Of a DNA stretch of 10,379 nucleotides, positions 1 through 7,300 are shown one piece after another. Source of the stretch: an uncultured Acetatifactor sp. (GTDB lineage Bacteria; Bacillota; Clostridia; Lachnospirales; Lachnospiraceae); the NCBI GenBank assembly GCA_910586835.1, contig CAJUJU010000083.1, positions 1-10,379 on the forward strand, written 5' to 3'. Made by a program: the position numbers and the translations under genes. Numbering within the stretch: position 1 is the first letter of the stretch; each line of letters begins with the position of its first letter. The notes beneath the pieces are model-generated. The model was given only the letters and a program-made list of their open reading frames with translations. It was not told the origin of the DNA and searched no databases.

Positions 1-698
1 TTCGCGCCGGAAAAACCATAGACAAGCTTTTTGTACAGGACGGCTGTCAGGACGGACCTGTGCTGTCTGTGAAGCGGGAGGCAAAAAAGCAGGATACCCT
101 GATTAAATATGTGACAAAAGAACGTCTGGATCAGATGTCCGAGACGGGAAAGCATCAGGGTGTCATTGCGGTGGCTGCGGCTTACGAATATGCCGAGGTG
201 GAAGATATTCTCCGGGCAGCCAGGGAAAAGGGGGAGCCGCCTTTTCTCCTTCTGTTGGATAATATTGAGGATCCCCACAATCTGGGAGCCATTATCCGCA
301 CCGCTAATCTGGCGGGGGCCCATGGGGTGATCATTCCCAAAAACCGGGCGGTGGGATTGACGGCCACAGTGGCCAGAACCTCAGCGGGGGCATTGAATTA
401 TACACCGGTGGCAAAGGTCACCAATCTGGCAAAGACCATTGAGGAACTGAAAAAGGAAGGCATGTGGTTTGTCTGTGCGGATATGGGAGGAACCGTCATG
501 TATCAGCTTGACTTAAAGGGCCCCGTCGGCCTTGTCATCGGCAATGAGGGAGAGGGTGTGGGTCGGCTGGTGAAGGAGAAGTGTGATATGGTGGCTTCTA
601 TTCCCATGCGGGGAGATATCGACTCTCTGAATGCCTCCGTGGCGGCAGGAGTGCTTTCTTATGAGATTGTGCGGCAAAGGCTGCAGGCAGGGCAGTGA
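1..698 (+). CDS. rlmB: 23S rRNA (guanosine-2'-O)-methyltransferase RlmB, 5'-truncated by window edge
   Basis: SpoU/TrmH-family (SPOUT) RNA methyltransferase. RlmB transfers a methyl group from S-adenosylmethionine to the 2'-O of G2251 (E. coli numbering) in the peptidyl-transferase region of 23S rRNA. The frame is open from the first complete codon at base 3, so the true start lies upstream. The GTG at 60 is internal, because the residues before it (RAGKTIDKLFVQDG) match the family's N-terminal substrate-binding domain. The three SpoU motifs are visible: motif 1 with DNIEDPHN and its conserved arginine (258-299), motif 2 around GLVIGNEGEGV (about 528-562), and motif 3 with SLNASVAAGVLSYEIVRQR (about 624-680). 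About 231 residues are present, and the family usually has 245-280. The gene lies directly upstream of sigH, a neighbourhood also seen in Bacillus. The paralogue TrmH is a less likely reading. Confidence 0.93.
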   Translation, partial: RAGKTIDKLFVQDGCQDGPVLSVKREAKKQDTLIKYVTKERLDQMSETGKHQGVIAVAAAYEYAEVEDILRAAREKGEPPFLLLLDNIEDPHNLGAIIRTANLAGAHGVIIPKNRAVGLTATVARTSAGALNYTPVAKVTNLAKTIEELKKEGMWFVCADMGGTVMYQLDLKGPVGLVIGNEGEGVGRLVKEKCDMVASIPMRGDIDSLNASVAAGVLSYEIVRQRLQAGQ

Positions 699-803
699 GA
701 GTCTGTGCCGGAGGCTGCAGGGGCAATGAGGGAAGCCTGTGCCGGTGAGCGGAGCAGACGAGGCAGGGAAGGCTCCGGTCAGAGTCTGCCGGGGAGGGGA
801 AGC

Positions 804-1427
804 ATGGCGGGAAAATATTCCGAGTACGAGCAGTGTACCGACGATGAGCTGATCGACAGGCTCCGCCGGGGAGAAACGTCCATTATGGACTATATCTGTG
901 ACAAGTACAAAAATCTGGTGCGAAGCAAGGCGAAATCCATGTTTATCCTGGGTGCAGACAGCGACGATCTGATCCAGGAGGGGATGATCGGCCTGTTTAA
1001 AGCAGTCAGGGATTATGATCTGGGCCGGGATGCCAGCTTTTACACCTTTGCGGAGCTGTGCATCAACAGACAGGTGTACACGGCAGTGCAGGCATCCAAA
1101 AGGCAGAAGCATCTGCCGCTGAACACCTACATTTCTCTTGACAGCGGCAATCCTGCCGGTGAGGATGAACGGGAGAGCATGAAGTTGGGGGAACTGCTGG
1201 CGGACAGGACGGAGCTTAGTCCGGAGGAGCTTTTTCTGGATAAGGAGCGGGTGACTTATCTGGAGAAAATCATTGAGGAGGAGCTGAGCGATTTTGAGAG
1301 GCAGGTACTGGACCTGTATATGACCGGGATGAGCTACACACAGATTGCCAGAGTGCTGGGACGAGATGAAAAGGCAACGGACAATGCACTGCAGAGGCTG
1401 AAGGCAAAGATACGGAAAATGCTGTAG
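804..1427 (+). CDS. sigH: RNA polymerase sporulation sigma factor SigH (Spo0H)
   Basis: Sigma-70 family factor of 207 residues; the Bacillus SigH is 218. It directs RNA polymerase to early-sporulation and stationary-phase promoters. Region 2 spans about residues 34-104 and carries the SigH-typical GADSDDLIQEGMIGL block and the AELCINRQ and RQKHLPLN segments used in -10 recognition and melting. Region 4 (about 159-207) contains the helix-turn-helix SYTQIARVLGRDEKATDNAL for -35 contact. The ATG at 804 is chosen because GGAGG (793-797) lies 6 nt upstream. The frame is also open from a GTG at 705 and an ATG at 726, but those lack a good ribosome binding site and add an Arg/Gly-rich stretch foreign to the family. 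It lies 105 bp after rlmB. In Bacillus a NYN-domain gene (yacP/rae1) sits between the two genes, but here it is absent. Assignment as SigH rather than another sigma-70 member rests on remembered similarity across its whole length. Confidence 0.92.
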   Translation: MAGKYSEYEQCTDDELIDRLRRGETSIMDYICDKYKNLVRSKAKSMFILGADSDDLIQEGMIGLFKAVRDYDLGRDASFYTFAELCINRQVYTAVQASKRQKHLPLNTYISLDSGNPAGEDERESMKLGELLADRTELSPEELFLDKERVTYLEKIIEEELSDFERQVLDLYMTGMSYTQIARVLGRDEKATDNALQRLKAKIRKML

Positions 1428-1480
1428 AATGCCGCAAAGCAGGGGTGCAGCCGACGGGATAGTCTGAAACGGAGGACGAG

Positions 1481-2368
1481 ATGAAGGGAAAGAAAAAAGC
1501 AGCTGCGATATTATTGGCACTTGCGGTTGTTGCTGCAGGCCTTTTGGCCGTTTGGATATGGAACAGTCAGCCTGTGATGTGCCGGATTGCCCAGTATGAG
1601 GATACTACGGGGTTACAGGGCATGTTTTACACCATGGAAACGGATCAGGGATTGATCGTGATCGACGGCGGGAATGCGGGGAACGCGGATTATGTGAGGG
1701 CTGTGATTGAGGAAAAGGGAGGACATGTGTCCGCCTGGATTCTGACCCATCCCCATCCTGACCATATCGGAGCCTTCAACATGCTTTGGGACGAACTGCA
1801 GGAGGAGATCGACGTGATTTATGCCCCGGAGATCGACTATCTGACTTATCGGGAGCGGGCTCATGAGTGGGATGGCTTTGAGGGGTATGATGTTTTTTTG
1901 AATTATATGTCAGAAAGTGATAAGCTGAAGCTTCTGCATACGGGGGACCGGTTCCGGCTGTGCGGGCTTCGATTTGAGATCCTGCATGCCTGTGAGGACT
2001 ATGTCTATGAGCACAGCAATGACATTGGAAACGACTGTGGCTTGATGATAAGGGTTTCAAACAGGAAGGAGTCCATGCTTTTCTGTGCGGATGTGGGTGT
2101 GGGTATGTCGGAAAAGATCATGGAACAGTATTCGAAAAAAATAAAGTGTGATTATATCCAGATGGGGCACCATGGAAACGGAGGGCTTTCGGAGGCGTTT
2201 TACCGGTTGGCTTCCCCGCGTGCCGCATTCTTTGATGCGCCGGATTGGCTGATGAACCCGGAGGAAGGAAAAAATTATACCACGCCCGCAAACAGACAGC
2301 TGATGGAGAGCCTGGGGGCGCAGATTTTTGATTATAGCACTGCGCCCAATATTGTGGAACTGAAATAA
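1481..2368 (+). CDS. Membrane-anchored metallo-beta-lactamase-fold hydrolase (ComEC-like)
   Basis: This 295-residue protein has one N-terminal hydrophobic segment (about residues 7-27) after a Lys-rich start, so the catalytic domain is probably tethered outside the membrane. No lipobox cysteine is seen. MBL-fold metal-site elements appear in order: the DGG turn at 62-64, the HxHxDH motif at residues 90-95 (THPHPDHIGAF), an SND/GND-type turn at about 179-185, CADVG with Asp204, and MGHHGN with His230/His231. This arrangement resembles the beta-lactamase-like domain found at the C-terminus of ComEC/Rec2, which suggests a di-metal hydrolase acting on phosphodiesters or a related substrate, although the true substrate is unknown. 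The start is supported by GGAGG at 1471-1475. It lies 53 bp after sigH with no obvious terminator between, so read-through from sigH is possible. No other competence gene is present, so a role in DNA uptake is not implied. Confidence 0.88.
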   Translation: MKGKKKAAAILLALAVVAAGLLAVWIWNSQPVMCRIAQYEDTTGLQGMFYTMETDQGLIVIDGGNAGNADYVRAVIEEKGGHVSAWILTHPHPDHIGAFNMLWDELQEEIDVIYAPEIDYLTYRERAHEWDGFEGYDVFLNYMSESDKLKLLHTGDRFRLCGLRFEILHACEDYVYEHSNDIGNDCGLMIRVSNRKESMLFCADVGVGMSEKIMEQYSKKIKCDYIQMGHHGNGGLSEAFYRLASPRAAFFDAPDWLMNPEEGKNYTTPANRQLMESLGAQIFDYSTAPNIVELK

Positions 2369-2397
2369 GAACTGTCGGTTCAGGATGACGTCCGGTC

Positions 2398-4074
2398 TTA
2401 TTCGCTTTGGATTTTATAGAGATTGTAAAATACCCTGCCTTTTGCAATTAATTCGTCAAAGCTTCCTCTTTCCACAATTTTACCGTTATCCATTACAATG
2501 ATTTCATTGTATTTTTGCATGAGTGATTTGTTATATCGGTGTGTGATGCTTATTATGGTCATGTCCTCCTCCAGCATCCTCTTTTCAATTTCACAGGCGG
2601 TTTCATTGTCAAGTCCGGATGTGATTTCATCGAGAAAGGTCATTGTTTTGTTTCTTAAAAACAACCTTGCCAAAGCGATTCTCTGCAGCTCTCCGCCTGA
2701 AAAATTACTGCCATTTTCCCGGATTTTTTCAAACACTCCGTCTGGAAGCTGCTGGATGGTATCATAAATTCCGGCCTTCTTAAGAGCGTTTATTACCTCT
2801 TCCTTTGAGTACTCCTGATACAGCGCCACATTGTTAAAGATCGTATCATGAAATAGATAGGTCTGCTGATAACAGACAGGACTTACATGCATAATGCTTT
2901 CCCGGTTAAGCGCTGACAGCTCTTTTCCATCAATTAAAATCTTACCTGTATAATCCGATCCATATTCGGTAAGCAGTTTTATGATGCTTGATTTGCCGCT
3001 TCCGCTTTTACCTACGATTGCATACTTTTTGCCCTCCTCAAAATGAAGCATGAGACCATCCAAAGAAAAATGATCACTGATTTTCTGGTGAACCTGCTCC
3101 AGGCGAATTTCCCGGATATTTTCCGCTAAGCTCTCTTTGTTCTCGTTTTCGCTTTCAAGTTCCAGTATAGACTCCAATTCTGTCTTTACCTTCTCCATGG
3201 ATTTCAGCCGAATCATGCCATTGGCGAGTGCCTTACATGGTGTTAAGACAAAATTCATCATATTGGTAATTGCCACTACTTCACCAATTGTAATTCTGCC
3301 TGCTGCAACAAAGAACAGGCAGCTTCCCAAAACAATCAGGAATGCTCCGTTATTCACAAAGGACGCCAGCGCCTGGGCCCAGTACAGAGTTTTAGAGGAA
3401 GATTCATTTTTTCTGCTCACAAAATCGCTTAGCTTTGTCTGCTTTTCCAAAGCCTGCTTCACGGCATCGAAGGTTCTGATCACCTTATGGCCGCCAAGAT
3501 CATTTTTAACGCCATCCAGGTAAACTTCCACGGCCTCTGTGTACTCTTTCCTGGAAGAGGCTATTTTCCTTTTCAAAATATTCGGAACCCCAAATTGTAT
3601 GATACTGACTGCGGCAACGATCAGCAAGATAAACGGTTCCACGCAAATCAGATAGACAATGGCAACTGCAATAAAGACAAACTGCATAATCATATCATAT
3701 ATATTGTTGATTCCGTCATTCAACAGGATTCCTATGTCTGTCGTCAATTTGGAGAGATAATAGGCAAGATTCTTTCTTTCAAACTGATTTGCAGAGATAT
3801 GAAACAGCTTGTACATTACCTGATCACGCAAATCTTTTTCCATATCCCGTACAACGGCAGCCTGTTGTTTTTTGCTGATCCATTCAAAAATAAACACTGC
3901 TATGCTGAAAACAGCGGCAATAAAGCATTTTTCCAACAGATCCAGGTAGCTTTCAGAATCAATCAGAAGCTGCATTATATAAGATCGCAGGGGAGCCATA
4001 ACTCCTACGATTATCACCGGTATCAGGCTGACACCAAATTTACATGCATTTCTTTTTAACATGCTTTTTATCAT
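2398..4074 (-). CDS. ABC exporter, fused permease and ATPase half-transporter
   Basis: 558 residues in the order permease domain then nucleotide-binding domain, as in MsbA/LmrA-type exporters that work as dimers. About six hydrophobic segments are seen (near residues 14-38, 50-66, 129-145, 148-163, 239-259 and 263-280). The ATPase domain has Walker A GKSGSGKS (355-362), a Q-loop at Gln403/404, signature FSGGE (458-462), Walker B ending LDE with catalytic Glu483, D-loop SGLD, and switch His512 (ITHR). All key residues are intact, so it should hydrolyse ATP. The start has a good ribosome binding site on the minus strand (GGAGAGG, complement of 4081-4087). No partner permease, precursor peptide or accessory gene lies beside it, so the gene is probably monocistronic and a homodimer is likely. 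The substrate is unknown; peptide, lipid or drug are all possible. It is visibly more AT-rich than rlmB, sigH and the RND gene, which may mean separate acquisition. It converges on the MBL gene with only 29 bp between stop codons. Confidence 0.93.
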   Translation of the reverse strand: MIKSMLKRNACKFGVSLIPVIIVGVMAPLRSYIMQLLIDSESYLDLLEKCFIAAVFSIAVFIFEWISKKQQAAVVRDMEKDLRDQVMYKLFHISANQFERKNLAYYLSKLTTDIGILLNDGINNIYDMIMQFVFIAVAIVYLICVEPFILLIVAAVSIIQFGVPNILKRKIASSRKEYTEAVEVYLDGVKNDLGGHKVIRTFDAVKQALEKQTKLSDFVSRKNESSSKTLYWAQALASFVNNGAFLIVLGSCLFFVAAGRITIGEVVAITNMMNFVLTPCKALANGMIRLKSMEKVKTELESILELESENENKESLAENIREIRLEQVHQKISDHFSLDGLMLHFEEGKKYAIVGKSGSGKSSIIKLLTEYGSDYTGKILIDGKELSALNRESIMHVSPVCYQQTYLFHDTIFNNVALYQEYSKEEVINALKKAGIYDTIQQLPDGVFEKIRENGSNFSGGELQRIALARLFLRNKTMTFLDEITSGLDNETACEIEKRMLEEDMTIISITHRYNKSLMQKYNEIIVMDNGKIVERGSFDELIAKGRVFYNLYKIQSE

Positions 4075-4183
4075 AATATTCCTCTCCGGGTTTCCGTAAG
4101 CTCATTGGCAATGCCCTGCATTTCAAACGGGAAGTGCTCCGGCGTGCAGCGACTCTGCGAAGCAAAGCATCTTTCTTTCAGAA

Positions 4184-4212
4184 AGTATAGTACATTCCTT
4201 CCGGAAAGAAAA
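4184..4212 (-). promoter_or_regulatory. Candidate promoter for the ABC exporter
   Basis: Read on the minus strand, TATACT (complement of 4184-4189) is a good -10 element. Seventeen bases upstream lies TTTTCT (complement of 4207-4212), a poor -35 element. The distance to the ABC start codon is about 110 bp. Because the -35 match is weak, activation by a regulator or a different start site is possible. The spacer overlaps the palindrome at 4195-4210. Confidence 0.35.
4195..4210. repeat. 16-bp palindrome within the ABC promoter spacer
   Basis: TTCCTTCC followed directly by GGAAAGAA forms an inverted repeat with 7 of 8 pairs. It falls in the spacer and at the edge of the -35 element of the minus-strand promoter, where a dimeric regulator could block or assist polymerase. 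A second small inverted repeat, CTTTC-A-GAAAG (4175-4185), sits just downstream. The regulator is unknown. The sequence does not resemble the RND operator at 4303-4322, so the two promoters probably answer to different proteins. Confidence 0.4.
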
Positions 4213-4257
4213 TAGATCTTTTCATATTTTTTTTAGAATTCCGTCATACTTCCTTTC

Positions 4258-4286
4258 TTGACAGGCAGCGAAAGGCGTCATATAAT
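4258..4286 (+). promoter_or_regulatory. Consensus sigma-A promoter driving the RND permease
   Basis: TTGACA (4258-4263) and TATAAT (4281-4286) are both perfect matches to the housekeeping consensus and are separated by exactly 17 bp. Transcription should begin near 4293. This gives a leader of about 100 nt before the RND start codon that contains the TetR-type operator. So strong a promoter fits a gene normally held off by a repressor. Confidence 0.85.
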
Positions 4287-4302
4287 CAACACAGCGCAGA
4301 AA

Positions 4303-4322
4303 CCGACTGACCGGTCGGACGG
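4303..4322. promoter_or_regulatory. TetR-family operator palindrome downstream of the RND promoter
   Basis: The half-sites CCGACTGACC and GGTCGGACGG form a 20-bp palindrome with 8 of 10 pairs matching and a perfect GACCGGTC core (4309-4316). TGACCGGTCGG-type palindromes are a familiar operator form for TetR-family repressors. The site lies about 10-30 bp past the expected transcription start, so a bound dimer would stop initiation or early elongation. The likely ligand-binding regulator is the TetR protein encoded at 8676-9335 after the RND gene. This pairing is inferred from neighbourhood and symmetry. Confidence 0.72.
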
Positions 4323-4390
4323 CAGCGCGCAGTAAAATCTGGTTATTCTGCAGGAAATGTGCAGGCTGTGGAAAGGTATGGATATCGGAT

Positions 4391-7300
4391 ATGATTTCAA
4401 AATTCAGCGTAAAAAAACCTTATACAGTGTTGGTAGGCGTGGTGTTGGCGATAATCCTGGGAGTGGTTTCCTTTACCCGGATGACGGCGGATCTGCTGCC
4501 GAATATCAGTCTGCCCTATGTGCTTGTCATGACTACATATCCCGGAGCCAGCCCGGAGACGGTGGAGATGGCGGTGACGCAGCCCGTCGAGTCTGCCATG
4601 GCTACGGTGAGTAATATCGAGAGCATCAGCTCGGTATCCGGTGAAAATTACTCCATGGTGATCCTGGAGTTTGCCCAGACGGCGGATATGAACGCGGTGT
4701 CGCTGGAGATTCGGGAAAGTCTGGATCAGATCAAGAGCTACTGGGACGATTCTGTGGGGAATCCCATCATTATGAAGATGAATCCTGACATGCTGCCGGT
4801 GATGATTGCGGCGGTGGGCGTGGAGGGCATGGACAACGCGCAGATCAGCACTTATGTGCAGGATTCCATTGTACCTGAGCTGGAGAGTCTGGAAGGTGTG
4901 GCAAGTGTCAGCGCCACGGGGCTCCTGGAGGAGAGCGTCAATGTTGTCATCCGTCAGGAAAAGGTAGACGCCATCAATGAGATGGTGTTTGCGGCCATAG
5001 ACGATAAGATGGCAGAGGCGGAGCAGGAGCTGGCAGACGGAAAAAAAGAGATAGAGGACGGTAAAAAGGAGCTTGTAAACGGCAGGCAGGAACTGCTGGA
5101 TGCCAAACAGGAGCTTGCAAATGGCAGGCAGGAGCTTGCGGACGGCAAACAGGAGCTTGCAGACGGCAAGACCGAGTTGGAGAACCAACAGAGCGGTATC
5201 CTCAATCAGCTGGCAGTCCAGAAAAATGCGCTTATGACGGCCAAGACAAATCTGGAAGCCCTGCAGAAGAGTCTGATTACCGCAAAGGCGCTGCATGACG
5301 GGGTGGGGCAGATCGATGCGGCCATAGAAGCCCTGAGTCCTCTGCGGGGCAGTTCAGTATCTTACAGCCTGTCTATGAGAAAGCTTATGGCTGCCAGACA
5401 GGATATCGCTGTGAGCGGAAATAATCCGGAGGCGGCTGCTAAGCTGGCAGAGGCGGAGAATGAAATTGCAGTCCTGAAGAGTAAGGTTACGGAAAATGCA
5501 GTCCTGGCACAATCCTGGGGACAGATCAGTGGAAGCGCCGGTTCCTCCGGCGTGACGCTGCCCTCCATGGAGGAATTGAAGAACATGGACTGGACGGATG
5601 AGAATAACGCCCAGACCATTGGGAGCTCTCTTGCGGCTGTCGATGCCGCTATCCTGGGATTGCAGGCTCAGAAGTCAGAGCTGGAATCACAGCTTGCCTA
5701 TGCTACCGGAGGCCTGGGGTATGACGGATTTGTGGCTCAGGTCAACCAGATTCTGGCGGCGCAGAAGATCACGGATATTGACAAGGCAATTCAGGAGATC
5801 AACGGCGGATTGCTGCTGGTGGAGCAGGGTGAGCTGTCCGCTGCCATTGAGTTTGCCAACGGCAAGGCACAGATTATGCTGGGAGAATATCAGCTGGAGG
5901 TGGCGGAGTCCCAGCTTTCGGCCGGCGAGGAGCAGATCGATTCCGGGCTGGATCAGCTGAAGGAGGCTCAGGATCAGCTGAAGGATGCCGAGGAGCAGAT
6001 TGCCGAGGGGGAAAAACAGCTGGAGGAGGCGAAGGAGGATGCCTATGACCAGGCGGATATGAGTAATGTGCTGACAGTGGATACCATCAAAAATCTGCTG
6101 ACGGCCCAGAACTTTTCCATGCCTGCGGGGTATGTTACCGAGGAGGGAATCGACTACATGGTACGGGTGGGCGACAAGCCTGCCACGGTGGAGGAGCTGC
6201 AGGCCCTTCCGCTGCTGGATCTGCACATGGACGGGGTGCCCGTAATCACGCTGGGGGACGCGGCGGATGTGTTTTACACGGACAATTCGGCAGATATTTA
6301 TACCAATGTGGATGGCAGTGTGGGCGTGATGCTGTCGATCCAGAAGCAGACGGGCTACTCTACCGGAGAAGTTTCCGACCTGCTTGCCCGCCGGTTTGAA
6401 GAACTGACAGAGGAGAAGGAAGGTCTGAGTCTGATCACGTTGATGGATCAGGGAATCTATATTGATCTGGTGATGGACTCCATTTTTAACAATATTATCT
6501 TCGGCTTTGGACTGGCGATCCTGATCTTGATATTGTTTCTGAAGGATTTAAGGCCTACGGCGGTGGTGGCGGTATCCATTCCGATCAGCCTCGTGACTGC
6601 TGTGGTATGTATGTTTTTCAGCGGCGTGACCCTGAATATTATTTCACTGTCGGGTCTGGCGCTGGGAATTGGTATGCTGGTGGATAATTCCATTGTGGTC
6701 ATCGAAAATATTTATCGTCTGAGAAGTCTTGGGTATGATGTGAAGGAGGCTTCCATGCAGGGCGCCGGGGAAGTGGCGGGAGCCATTGTGGCGTCCACCA
6801 TGACCACGGTCTGTGTCTTCCTGCCCATTGTATTTACGGAGGGAATCACCAGGCAGCTCTTTGTGGATATGGGACTGACCATCGCCTATTCCCTGCTGGC
6901 CAGTCTGGTGATTGCGTTGACAGTGGTTCCGGCCATGGCATCCATGACCTTGAAAAAGACGAAAGAACAGAAGGAGGGACGATTTTTCAGGGCCCTTGTA
7001 CGGATTTACGAGAAGACGCTGAGCGGCGCGCTGAAGGTAAAGCCGGTGGTGCTGGGGGCAGTTCTGGTGCTCTTAGTGGGCAGTATTGCGCTTGCTTACA
7101 CCAATGGAACCGCGTTTATGTCTGATATGGATTCCACGCAGCTGACAGTGAGCGTGCAGCTGGCAGACGATGCCACTCTGGATCAAACCAGGGAGCTGAC
7201 GAACCAGGTGGTGGAGGCAATCATGTCCATTGAGGAGGTACAAAATGTAGGAGCCATGACCAGTTCTTCCGGGCTTTCCATGATGGGAGGCGGCGGGAAT

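Larger units (their letters stand above)
4075..4390. other. Divergent intergenic control region (316 bp)
   Basis: This stretch separates the minus-strand ABC exporter from the plus-strand RND permease. It contains the ABC ribosome binding site (4081-4087), a weak minus-strand promoter with an overlapping palindrome (4184-4212), an AT-rich patch with an 8-T run near 4227-4234, a consensus plus-strand promoter (4258-4286) and a TetR-type operator (4303-4322). I see no coding region in it. An out-of-phase open frame that begins at 4357 and runs into the RND gene has no family likeness. Confidence 0.8.

Noticed and set aside
513..1520. Long open frame of 335 codons on the minus strand
   Set aside because: It lies antisense to rlmB and sigH, has no family likeness and is rich in His, Leu, Pro and Ser, as expected from the complement of real codons.
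2369..2397. Bidirectional terminator between the convergent MBL and ABC genes
   Set aside because: Only a four-pair GAAC/GTTC hairpin with no T run is present, which is too weak to call.
4357..4614. Plus-strand frame of 85 codons overlapping the RND start
   Set aside because: It is out of phase with the RND gene, with no recognisable domain, and the RND frame is clearly coding from residue 1.
5021..5188. Regular 21-bp repeats resembling a CRISPR or satellite array
   Set aside because: The units are contiguous without spacers, in frame, and encode heptads of the RND coiled coil.
4397..5296. Minus-strand open frame of 299 codons with repetitive Leu-rich sequence
   Set aside because: Its repeats are the complement of the heptad-coding repeats in the RND gene; no start signals or homology are apparent.
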